Origin: an uncultured Bacilli bacterium
Lineage (GTDB): Bacteria; Bacillota_I; Bacilli_A; RF39; UBA660
DNA length: 41,399 nt
Assembly (NCBI GenBank): GCA_947588765.1
Contig: CANPZG010000007.1
Location: 1 to 41,399 of the forward strand
Direction of reading: 5' to 3'
A program made the position numbers and the translations under genes. Of this stretch, positions 17,229 through 24,281 are shown piece after piece. The notes beneath the pieces are model-generated. The model saw nothing but the letters and a program-made list of their open reading frames with translations, searched no databases and was not told where the DNA came from. Each line of letters starts with the position of its first letter. Position 1 is the first letter of the stretch.

Positions 17229-17990
17229 ATGAATATGAATAAAGGTGAAAATTTATTAATTAATAAATATCTTGAAATTTTTGATAGTGAGAGGTTAGAA
17301 AAATATGTTGATGAAGTTTTAGATAGAGATATAAAAGAATTTAAAGATGCTAAAGAAATAAGAACTTATTTAGGTGAAAGTTTTACTCAATATATCAATG
17401 GTTTAAGTGATAAAGATAAGCAAAGTTTAAGATATTATTCGGGAATAAATCATGATAAAGTTAATGCTATATTAAGAGGGAATTGGGATTATCGTAAAAA
17501 TTTTATGAATCTAGATAAAGAAACCGAAAGTAAATATAAATATTATAGTAATGAAATAGCTCAAGTTTTTGTTAATCCTTTTAATATTCCAACCAATATT
17601 TTTGCCTTTAGAAGAGTACCTTTGGATGCTTTAAGTAATTATGGCATTAATACCAAAGAAGATTTATTAAGTTTAAAAGATAAATATTTATTAGATTTAG
17701 GTTTTACCAGTACATCATTATTAAATTTTGATTATTTAGATCAAGAATTTAAAGCCGGAGAAGTAAAATTAAAAATAATTATCCCAAAAGAATGTGAAGA
17801 AGGAATACCTTTATTAAGTGAAGATGTAACTTATCATTTAGAATTAGAAGAGTTTTTATTAGGAAGTAATGCTTTATTTAAAGTAATTGATGTTGATATA
17901 AGAGATAATGAACCAGTTATCAATGTGGTATATATTCCTAGAAAAGTAAGAGCAAAATTAAATACCGAAAATAAAAATATTAAAAAATAG
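17229..17990 (+). CDS. ADP-ribosyltransferase-like protein (VIP2/C3 toxin fold)
   Basis: 253 residues from ATG 17229; GTG 17226 and ATG 17235 are in-frame alternatives. Motifs appear in the order of the R-S-E class: RYYSGINHDKVNAILRG (like the Y-x6-N-x3-LR helix), FAFRRV (catalytic Arg), LGFTSTSLL (STS motif) and LELEEFLLGSNALFKVIDV (catalytic-Glu strand). The usual ExE/QxE just before the hydrophobic FLL appears as LEE if the last Glu is catalytic, so activity on Arg or Asn is uncertain. Such enzymes transfer ADP-ribose from NAD to proteins. No signal peptide is present, so it would act in its own cytoplasm unless exported another way. The promoter implies a leaderless mRNA. The next gene is 67 bases downstream. 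Confidence 0.75.
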   Translation: MNMNKGENLLINKYLEIFDSERLEKYVDEVLDRDIKEFKDAKEIRTYLGESFTQYINGLSDKDKQSLRYYSGINHDKVNAILRGNWDYRKNFMNLDKETESKYKYYSNEIAQVFVNPFNIPTNIFAFRRVPLDALSNYGINTKEDLLSLKDKYLLDLGFTSTSLLNFDYLDQEFKAGEVKLKIIIPKECEEGIPLLSEDVTYHLELEEFLLGSNALFKVIDVDIRDNEPVINVVYIPRKVRAKLNTENKNIKK

Positions 17991-18057
17991 TGTAAATAAG
18001 GTTTTAAAATAAACACTTTTGTGTTAAATTAAGTATAGATAATAAAGAGGTGGAAGT

Positions 18058-19668
18058 ATGACTACATTTATTTTTGGACATAAAAATCCTGATACTGATA
18101 GTGTGTGTGCTAGTATTGCTTTAGCATATTTAAAAAATGAACAAGGAGAAAAATGTGTTCCTAAAGTATTGGGTAATATTAATAATGAAACTAAATTTGC
18201 TTTAGATTATTTTAAAGTAGAAGCTCCGAGTTATCTAAATGATGTTAGAGTAAGAATTAAAAAAATAAAATATGATCGTAAGGCTTATATAAATGAATTT
18301 GCTTCTATTGATAGAGCTTTTGATTTAATGCAAAAACATAATATAACGGCTATTCCTTTAGTTGATGAAAATAAAAAACTAACGGGTTATGTAACGCTAA
18401 AAGAAATAGCTAAATATTTAATCAATGGCGATAAAGAAAAAATTAATACGACAATGGCAAATATTGTTGATACTTTAGATGCTCATATTATTATGAAATT
18501 TAATGATATTATAACGGGTAATATTATGGTTGTGGGAATGCAATCTAAGGCTTTCTCGGAAACTGTAGAATTACACGAAGATGATATTTTAATTGTTGGA
18601 GATAGATATCGAATACTAGAATATGCTATTAATTCCAAAGTAAAATTAATTATTTTACCTTTAAATAGTGGCATAAATAAAGATTTATTAGAAAAAGCTA
18701 AAGAAAATAAAATAAATATAATTGAAACTAGTTTAGGTTCTCATTTGATATCTAATCGCATATTACTTGCTAATTACATTAAAAGTATAAATACTAATTA
18801 TAGTCCAATTACGGTTAATAATGAAGATTGTTATACGGATTTTAAAACAATGATGCATAAGATAAATCATACTAATTATCCGGTTATTAATAATAAAAAT
18901 GAATGTTTAGGTTTAATTAGATTAACTGGACCTAATACTTATGAAAAACAAAAAGTAATATTAGTTGATCATAATAATTTTGTTCAATCAGTTGATGGCA
19001 TTGAAGAAGCTGATATTGTAGAAATAATTGATCATCATAATCTTGGGGCTATTGGAACAAATATTCCAATTAATTTTAGATGTCGACCTGTAGGATGTAC
19101 TTCAACCATGATTTATGATATGTTTTTGGAAGCTAAAGTTCCTATTCCTAAACCTATCGCTGGTTTGTTACTTTCCGCAATTTTGTCAGATACCTTGCTT
19201 TTAACTAGTTCTACAACTACCGAAGATGATAAATATGCTGCAGTGAAACTTGCCAGTATTGCTAAAGTAGATATGGATAAATATGGTTTTGCGATGCTAA
19301 AAGCTGGTTCTTCAATGGAAGGATTATCAATTAAAGAAATTATATATACTGACTTTAAAGCTTATAATATCGATAAAGGCTCTTTAGGTATCGGCCAAAT
19401 TAATTTAACAGATATTTCGGATATTACAGAAAAACAAGATGCCCTTGTAGAAGAATTAAATTATATGACGGATAAATATCCAATTATAGTCTTTTTCTGT
19501 ACGGATATTATTCGCAAAGGCTCATATGTTTATTACAATGCAAGTAGTGAAAATATTATTAAAGAAGCCTTTGGCTTAAATGATATATATGAAGGTAAAT
19601 TTATTCCTAAGATTGTGTCTCGAAAGAAAGACTTTTTACCTAGCATATTAAGTATTATAGGTGAGTAA
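18058..19668 (+). CDS. ppaC: Manganese-dependent inorganic pyrophosphatase with CBS-DRTGG-CBS insert
   Basis: 536 residues, the long family II form. Metal ligands are seen in FGHKNPDTDS (H8, D12, D14), a VDHNN segment (about 303) and EIIDHH (DHH motif, about 325), with DHHA2 features RPVGCTST and ILSDTLLLTSST. Between the first motif and DHH lie CBS1 (about 67-125), a DRTGG-type region (about 126-240) and CBS2 (about 242-300). Known clostridial enzymes of this layout hydrolyse PPi and are controlled by adenine nucleotides and diadenosine polyphosphates binding the insert. Good RBS AAAGAGGTGG. The stop overlaps the next start by one base (TAATG), so it is coupled to the SDR gene. Confidence 0.93.
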   Translation: MTTFIFGHKNPDTDSVCASIALAYLKNEQGEKCVPKVLGNINNETKFALDYFKVEAPSYLNDVRVRIKKIKYDRKAYINEFASIDRAFDLMQKHNITAIPLVDENKKLTGYVTLKEIAKYLINGDKEKINTTMANIVDTLDAHIIMKFNDIITGNIMVVGMQSKAFSETVELHEDDILIVGDRYRILEYAINSKVKLIILPLNSGINKDLLEKAKENKINIIETSLGSHLISNRILLANYIKSINTNYSPITVNNEDCYTDFKTMMHKINHTNYPVINNKNECLGLIRLTGPNTYEKQKVILVDHNNFVQSVDGIEEADIVEIIDHHNLGAIGTNIPINFRCRPVGCTSTMIYDMFLEAKVPIPKPIAGLLLSAILSDTLLLTSSTTTEDDKYAAVKLASIAKVDMDKYGFAMLKAGSSMEGLSIKEIIYTDFKAYNIDKGSLGIGQINLTDISDITEKQDALVEELNYMTDKYPIIVFFCTDIIRKGSYVYYNASSENIIKEAFGLNDIYEGKFIPKIVSRKKDFLPSILSIIGE

Positions 19669-20423
19669 TGAAAGCATTAGTTACGGGAGCATCTTCTGGC
19701 ATCGGTTTATCAATTGCTAAATATCTTCATTCTTTAGGTTATGAAGTAATACTTGTCGGTTTAGATAAAGAAAAATTAAGTAGAGTAGCAATAGATGTAA
19801 ATAGTAATAAATATTATGATTTAGATTTAACTAAGGAAGAAAATATTTATAAACTATATGATAAAGTTAAAGATGAAGATATTGATATTTTAATTAATAA
19901 TGCCGGATTTGGTCTATTTGGCTTATTTAGTAAAACTGATTTAAATAAAGAATTAGAAATGATTGATTTAAATATTAAAGCTTATCACATTTTAACTAAA
20001 TTATTTCTAAAAAATTTTATGAAAAAAGATAAAGGTTATATCTTAAATGTTTGTAGTAGTGCTGGTTTTATGGCAGGCCCGAGAATGAGTACTTATTATG
20101 CTACCAAAAATTATATAACTAAACTCACTATGGCTATTAATGAAGAATTAAGATTTCAAAAAAGTAATGTGCATATTTCTGCTTTATGTCCTGGCCCAGT
20201 AGATACTAATTTTAATAATGTTGCGCATGGTTCCTTTACTATAAAAGGAATAAGTCCAGATTATGTAGCTAAATATGCTATCAATAAAATGTTTAAAAAT
20301 AAAATGATTATTGTTCCTACATTAAAAATGAAATTAGCTTTATTTGGTATAAGATTTATACCTCATCGGTTAGCTTTATATATTGCTTATCATATTCAAT
20401 ATCGAAAAGAAAATAAAAAGTAA
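19668..20423 (+). CDS. Short-chain dehydrogenase/reductase
   Basis: 251 residues, classical SDR. Nucleotide-binding TGASSGIG (6-13), NNAG (77-80), catalytic Ser in NVCSSAG (about 131) and YYATK (Tyr143, Lys147). CPGPVDTNF follows, as is typical. It is a NAD(P)-dependent oxidoreductase of the DltE/YqjQ-like group; the substrate cannot be read from the sequence. The start codon overlaps the pyrophosphatase stop in TAATG, so it is probably translated by re-initiation. Confidence 0.9.
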   Translation: MKALVTGASSGIGLSIAKYLHSLGYEVILVGLDKEKLSRVAIDVNSNKYYDLDLTKEENIYKLYDKVKDEDIDILINNAGFGLFGLFSKTDLNKELEMIDLNIKAYHILTKLFLKNFMKKDKGYILNVCSSAGFMAGPRMSTYYATKNYITKLTMAINEELRFQKSNVHISALCPGPVDTNFNNVAHGSFTIKGISPDYVAKYAINKMFKNKMIIVPTLKMKLALFGIRFIPHRLALYIAYHIQYRKENKK

Positions 20424-20424
20424 T

Positions 20425-20493
20425 AGCAATTTTATTTTTCTCATTTTGTAAAATGATTTTTTCTCAAAATGTAAAATAAAAATTGCTTTTTTT
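20425..20493 (+). terminator. Long terminator hairpin after the SDR gene
   Basis: AGCAATTTT-ATTTT at 20425 pairs with AAAATAAAAATTGCT ending at 20487 (one bulged base), enclosing a smaller ATTTTGTAAAAT palindrome; a 7-T run follows. Confidence 0.75.
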
Positions 20494-20503
20494 GTAAAAT
20501 AGA

Positions 20504-20531
20504 TAAAAATAAAGAGCTGTTAAAGCCCTTT
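20504..20531 (-). terminator. Terminator of the XRE regulator gene
   Basis: Minus-strand stem AAAGGGCT / AGCTCTTT (one G-U pair), 5-nt loop, then ATTTTTAT. It directly abuts the stop codon. Confidence 0.7.
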
Positions 20532-20822
20532 TTACTTGAAAAAATTAATCTTTTTTCTTTCATCAATTCTTGTGAAATTAGTAATATGATTTTTATTATA
20601 AGTTACTAAATCTTCTGATTTTAATTTAATCTTTTTATCATATTTATTAATATTTCTTGCAAATTTATCAATAGTGGAAGATTTAACATCAACTTTATTA
20701 TTTTCTATTTGATTTAAATATGATAGAGTAGTTTCTAAGATTTCTGCAAATTTTTCTTGAGATAAATTATATTTTTTACGATAATATTTTAAATTTATGG
20801 CTAGATTTTCACATATATTCAT
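20532..20822 (-). CDS. XRE-family helix-turn-helix regulator
   Basis: 96 residues. The N-terminal 65 residues form a Cro/CI-type HTH: LKYYRKKYNLSQEKFAEILE then SYLNQIENNKVDVKSSTIDK, with recognition helix near 33-43. The last ~25 residues are basic. It is divergent from the surface protein at 20963, and the 140-base gap contains an inverted repeat inside that gene's promoter. This is the usual layout of a dedicated local repressor. Target assignment is inference. Confidence 0.85.
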   Translation of the reverse strand: MNICENLAINLKYYRKKYNLSQEKFAEILETTLSYLNQIENNKVDVKSSTIDKFARNINKYDKKIKLKSEDLVTYNKNHITNFTRIDERKKINFFK

Positions 20823-20892
20823 ATAGATACTCCTAACTTATATCTTAAAATTATTTTATACTTAGGCGAAATAAATGTCTTTATTACTATAA

Positions 20893-20934
20893 CGAAAGAA
20901 AAATATTGTAATTTCTTTCGCTTTACTATATAAT
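20893..20934 (+). promoter_or_regulatory. Promoter with operator-like inverted repeat for the surface protein
   Basis: TTGTAA (20906-20911), 17 bases, TATAAT (20929-20934). A perfect 9-bp inverted repeat CGAAAGAAA-N10-TTTCTTTCG (20893-20901 / 20912-20920) encloses the -35 and reaches into the spacer. A bound dimer would block RNA polymerase. Confidence 0.7.
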
Positions 20935-20962
20935 AAATTATAGATAGTAAGGAGCGTTGTAA

Positions 20963-22252
20963 ATGAAAAAAATAAGTAAAAAAGTTATATTGATGTTAGT
21001 ATTTATTGTACTTGTTTTAATTGGAGGATATTTTTTACCAAAAGTATTTACTAATAAAAATGAAAAACCAAAAATAGATTTAAATAATAATATGTTAAGT
21101 TTTATGATAGAAACTACGGATGGAAATTATGAACAAAGTCAAAATATACCTTTAGAAAATTATATTTTTAATCCTGAAAGCAGTGGTTGTGATAATGGTG
21201 GAAAAATATCTTGGAATATGGAAACATCTAAAATTCAAGTTACAACTAATAAATCAGATAAGTGTCACGCTGTTTTTGATAAATATGATTTTACTAAAAG
21301 TTGTAAATGGGGATATGAAGATAACTTTGGATGTTATCTAATCAAGAATAAAGATAATACTTTAATATATCATGATGGTAAACCAGATTATGAAGATATG
21401 GAAAATTACGAACTTGAAGCTGGAGATTTATCATATCGGTTTACTGGTGGAAATGATGTAGTTAAAAATTATGTATGTTTTGGTAGTGATGATGCGACTT
21501 GCCCCGATGATAATTTATTTAGAGTAATTGGGTTATACATAAATGAAGAGGAACGATATAATATTAAATTAATAAAAAACGATGTAGCAAATAATGATTT
21601 GGCCGGTTCAAATGAAACATATACTACTGATGTTAATTTGATGGATTATTATAAAGGCAAAAAAAGTAAAATATCATGGTATCTCTGGCAAAAGGATAAT
21701 GACAATTCAGAAAAATTTGTGGCCAATTGGTTTGATAGTACCTTAAATACAGTAAATTTAAATGATAATTATTTAAATACTTTTACTGAAAAATGGAAGA
21801 AACTAATTCATAATTATCCATTTCAAGTTGGAGGAGCTGACTTAGACATATATGGTATAACTAATGCAAAAATGATTTATGATTACGAATTAGGAAATAA
21901 ATCAATTAAAAAATATGATACAAACGATATTATTGGTCTAATGTATATATCAGATTACTTATATGCCGCTGATTCAAAATATTGGAGTTATACCACTGGA
22001 AATTCTGAAATTAAAGATACATATCGATTAGCTATAAATGATAATTGGATGTATATGGGCATAGCTGAATGGACAATAACTAAAAATAATTTTTGGGATA
22101 ATAATGCCTTTTTTGTTTCTAGTAATGGCGATGTTATTACTCATTATGCTCATAAAAATGATTCAGCTATAAGACCAGCATTTTATTTAAAAAAGGAAAT
22201 AAAAAGAATTGATGGTGATGGAACTATCAATAATCCCTATCGTATATCATAA
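20963..22252 (+). CDS. Membrane-anchored surface protein with FGE/C-type-lectin-like C-terminus
   Basis: 429 residues. An N-terminal hydrophobic helix (about 8-27, VILMLVFIVLVLIGGYFLP) acts as signal anchor. A short domain with Cys pairs follows, then the same module order as the protein at 1-1467: LSYRFTGG, NYVCFGS, NLFRVIGLY, GLMYISDYLYAA, NWMYMGIAEWTI, AIRPAFYL and a GDGTINNPYRIS end. It is shorter because it lacks the long stalk of the first protein. The region matching the A-depleted cassette is ordinary AT-rich sequence here. RBS AAGGAGC. Its promoter carries an inverted repeat opposite a divergent XRE gene, so expression is probably switched. Function: surface display or binding, ligand unknown. 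Confidence 0.75.
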   Translation: MKKISKKVILMLVFIVLVLIGGYFLPKVFTNKNEKPKIDLNNNMLSFMIETTDGNYEQSQNIPLENYIFNPESSGCDNGGKISWNMETSKIQVTTNKSDKCHAVFDKYDFTKSCKWGYEDNFGCYLIKNKDNTLIYHDGKPDYEDMENYELEAGDLSYRFTGGNDVVKNYVCFGSDDATCPDDNLFRVIGLYINEEERYNIKLIKNDVANNDLAGSNETYTTDVNLMDYYKGKKSKISWYLWQKDNDNSEKFVANWFDSTLNTVNLNDNYLNTFTEKWKKLIHNYPFQVGGADLDIYGITNAKMIYDYELGNKSIKKYDTNDIIGLMYISDYLYAADSKYWSYTTGNSEIKDTYRLAINDNWMYMGIAEWTITKNNFWDNNAFFVSSNGDVITHYAHKNDSAIRPAFYLKKEIKRIDGDGTINNPYRIS

Positions 22253-22257
22253 AAATA

Positions 22258-22290
22258 AAGAACTTCAAATTATTTTTGAAGTTCTTGTTT
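22258..22290. terminator. Bidirectional terminator between convergent genes
   Basis: Perfect 12-bp stem AAGAACTTCAAA / TTTGAAGTTCTT, 5-nt loop, followed by GTTTT. It lies partly within the last codons of the minus-strand gene at 22270. Confidence 0.75.
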
Positions 22291-22524
22291 TAAATTATAT
22301 ATAGCTTTGGTTATCTTATTTTGTTCTACTTTTTCTAAAGGATAAAATCCTTCATTATAAGCAAAAGTAAATATATCTTTCGTAGTTTTACTTATTTGTT
22401 CGTGCATTTTAAATATTTCTTTATATAAGTAATCACAACTAGCTTCATTTAAAGCATAAGTTGTATTTACAGTCATGTTCTTTTCCGTTTCTAAAATATC
22501 CATTAAAATTTCTTTATCATTCAT
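22270..22524 (-). CDS. CotF-like (spore coat protein F family) small protein
   Basis: About 84 residues from ATG 22524 (MNDKEILMDILETEKNMT). The series DKEILMDILETEKNM, YALNEAS, and an all-helical remainder ending EGFYPLEKV match the CotF/COG5577 family, which has a ferritin-like helical fold. In Bacillus, CotF is a spore coat component, but relatives also occur in non-sporulating Firmicutes, so the name does not prove sporulation. It overlaps the upstream gene by 8 bases (22517-22524), so the two are coupled. In-frame starts at 22530 and 22536 are possible. Confidence 0.7.
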   Translation of the reverse strand: MNDKEILMDILETEKNMTVNTTYALNEASCDYLYKEIFKMHEQISKTTKDIFTFAYNEGFYPLEKVEQNKITKAIYNLKQELQK

Positions 22525-22732
22525 TATCATCACCACTTTCTAGTAATGAAATTAATTTTTCACAAAAACTATAATGCATATCCGCAATAGTTATAAATAA
22601 CTCTGCCATTTTTTCACTTGAAATATCATTTTTAAAATAATCTATTTTTTTATAAGCAACCATATTCCAATCAAACATATCTTTAATGTAATCAACATCT
22701 TTAGCAGTAATCATTTTAGGTACTTTTTTCAT
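22517..22732 (-). CDS. Small helical protein paired with CotF-like gene
   Basis: 71 residues: MKKVPKMITAKDVDYIKDMF followed by two long helices (FDWNMVAYKKIDYF, MAELFITIADMHYSFCEKLI). Not firmly recognised. It looks like the short partner often found before CotF-type genes and may share the helical-hairpin fold. It ends in TGA, which shows that TGA is a stop in this organism. RBS GGGAGG lies upstream of ATG 22732. Confidence 0.65.
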   Translation of the reverse strand: MKKVPKMITAKDVDYIKDMFDWNMVAYKKIDYFKNDISSEKMAELFITIADMHYSFCEKLISLLESGDDNE

Positions 22733-22821
22733 TTTTTACCTCCCTTATTATTATGGCTAAAAAGTTATAGAAAATATTGTTAAAATATGGTAAGATTATA
22801 TTGAAAGTAAAGGGGATTAAA

Positions 22822-23658
22822 TTGAAAAAAGAACGGAAAGCTTTGTATTTTAGTATCTTAATTAATACGATAGTTTCTTTTTTGAAAATAGGGGGAGGAC
22901 TAATTTTTGCCAGTTACACTTTAATTGCTGATGGTTATTATTCCGTTTGTGATTTAGTAACAGATTTTATTGCTTTAATTAGTGCTAAGATAGCTAAAAG
23001 AAGAGCTAATAAAAAATATCCTTTTGGTTATGGTAAAGTAGAGTATATTTCCCAAATGTTTATTGGTGTCTTAATTTTTATTTTAGGAGTCTTCACCATA
23101 GTTAAATCCTTTGGTAAGAATTTCGTAGTGCCTAATTTAAATATTATTTATATCATTATTTTTGTTATTTTACTTAAAGCTTTAAGTTCTAATTATTTAT
23201 ATCAAGTAGGGAAGAAAAATCGTAGTCAAGTATTAATATCATCAGCAAAAGAATCTTTCGTGGATGTTGTATCCTCCTCTATAGTTTTATTTATTGTCTT
23301 AATCGGACAATTTTTCCCAATGATAGATTTAATAGGTTCATTATTTATAAGTATTCTTATTTTAGGAGAAGGCTTAAGAATAATCAATGATAATATTTTT
23401 GCTTTACTTGGGGAAGATAAAAATGATGCCGAAATAAAGAAAATAATTGAAAGTACAGTCAATCAAAATAAAAGATTATTATATAGTGATTCTTCTTTAA
23501 TAAAAAATGGATCATACTATCAAACAACCATTGAAATAGCGGTAGATGATGAAATGAAAGTTAAAGATTTAATTAAAAGTGAAAATAAGATTAAAAGTAA
23601 ATTAAAAAAATCTAAATATAATATAAAATTTATTGATTTTAACTTTATTTCAAAATAA
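22822..23658 (+). CDS. Cation diffusion facilitator (CDF) family metal exporter
   Basis: 278 residues. About six membrane helices. ADGYYSVCDLVTD (after TM1) and SAKESFVDVVSS (TM5 region) supply the paired acidic residues of the transport site, although the usual TM5 His is not seen. KYPFGYGKVEYI matches the family HPFGHGKxE signature with HPFGH changed to YPFGY. The C-terminal ~75 residues form the cytoplasmic dimerisation domain. It exports Zn, Mn, Fe or related ions. I chose TTG 22822 (KKERKALYF) because AAAGGGG lies 7 bases upstream; an upstream TTG at 22777 is less likely. Confidence 0.85.
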   Translation: MKKERKALYFSILINTIVSFLKIGGGLIFASYTLIADGYYSVCDLVTDFIALISAKIAKRRANKKYPFGYGKVEYISQMFIGVLIFILGVFTIVKSFGKNFVVPNLNIIYIIIFVILLKALSSNYLYQVGKKNRSQVLISSAKESFVDVVSSSIVLFIVLIGQFFPMIDLIGSLFISILILGEGLRIINDNIFALLGEDKNDAEIKKIIESTVNQNKRLLYSDSSLIKNGSYYQTTIEIAVDDEMKVKDLIKSENKIKSKLKKSKYNIKFIDFNFISK

Positions 23659-23700
23659 TTAGCACTTTGACTTGACAAGTGCTAAAAATAGTGCTATATT
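23659..23700 (+). promoter_or_regulatory. CIRCE operator and promoter of hsp20
   Basis: TTAGCACTT-N9-AAGTGCTAA (23659-23685) is a CIRCE element, the HrcA binding site, with the consensus C/G at the inner ends replaced by T/A. TTGACA (23672-23677) lies inside it, and TATATT (23695-23700) follows after exactly 17 bases, so HrcA binding would occlude the promoter. Confidence 0.92.
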
Positions 23701-23780
23701 GTTATTGTTGAATAAATCAACACAATGAATATTTCTTAAGTAATATGAAAATAATAAGAAGGAAAGGAAGATGATTATTT

Positions 23781-24155
23781 ATGTTACCTAGTAGAATGTT
23801 TTTTGATGATTTATTAAAGGATGTGAGTTTAGAATCCAAAATGTCATGTGATATTTATGAAAAGGATAATAAATATTACATAGAAATGGATATTCCTGGT
23901 TACAGTAAGAAAGATATTAAGATTGAATGTAACAAAGGAAATATTACGATTAAAGCCGAAATAAACAAAGAAGACGAAGAAAATAAAAAATATCTTCATC
24001 GGGAAAGAAAAGTTTATGGTAAAATGGAAAGAACTTTCCATTTAGAAGATATGGATGAAGAAAATATTGTGGCTGAATTTAATGATGGTATTTTAAAATT
24101 AGAAATACCTAAAAAGGCCGAAGACGAAAATAAAAAATTTATTGAAATTAAATAA
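23781..24155 (+). CDS. Small heat shock protein Hsp20
   Basis: 124 residues with an alpha-crystallin domain (about 18-113): YYIEMDIPGYSKKDIKIEC, NITIKAE, then RKVYGKMERTFHLEDMDEE and FNDGILKLEIPKK (the conserved G-x-L strand). It is an ATP-independent holdase binding unfolding proteins during heat stress. The N-terminal arm is short and there is almost no C-terminal extension, so its oligomers may be small. Heat control through the CIRCE upstream is clear. RBS GGAAAGGAAG. Confidence 0.93.
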   Translation: MLPSRMFFDDLLKDVSLESKMSCDIYEKDNKYYIEMDIPGYSKKDIKIECNKGNITIKAEINKEDEENKKYLHRERKVYGKMERTFHLEDMDEENIVAEFNDGILKLEIPKKAEDENKKFIEIK

Positions 24156-24162
24156 TAAAAAT

Positions 24163-24190
24163 TGTTAGTTTAAATGCTAACAGTTTTTTT
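24163..24190 (+). terminator. Terminator after hsp20
   Basis: TGTTAG / CTAACA stem with 8-nt loop and a 7-T run. Confidence 0.75.
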
Positions 24191-24225
24191 ATTAAAATAA
24201 TTTACCAATTTTTGCTATTTTTGGG

Positions 24226-24254
24226 TTGCTATATTATCGAACGTATGTTATCAT
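24226..24254 (+). promoter_or_regulatory. Promoter of the SNF2 helicase gene
   Basis: TTGCTA (24226-24231), 17 bases, TATCAT (24249-24254) preceded by TGT. Predicted start is at about 24261, so the in-frame ATG at 24261 would be leaderless while ATG 24282 has an RBS. Confidence 0.55.
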
Positions 24255-24281
24255 AACACTATGAATGGGGGAAATTCTATT

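Noticed and set aside
15383..18035. Identical 17-mer TTGTGTTAAATTAAGTA at 15383-15399 and 18019-18035.
   Set aside because: Both copies lie in AT-rich intergenic DNA with no consistent placement relative to genes; chance similarity is plausible at this composition.
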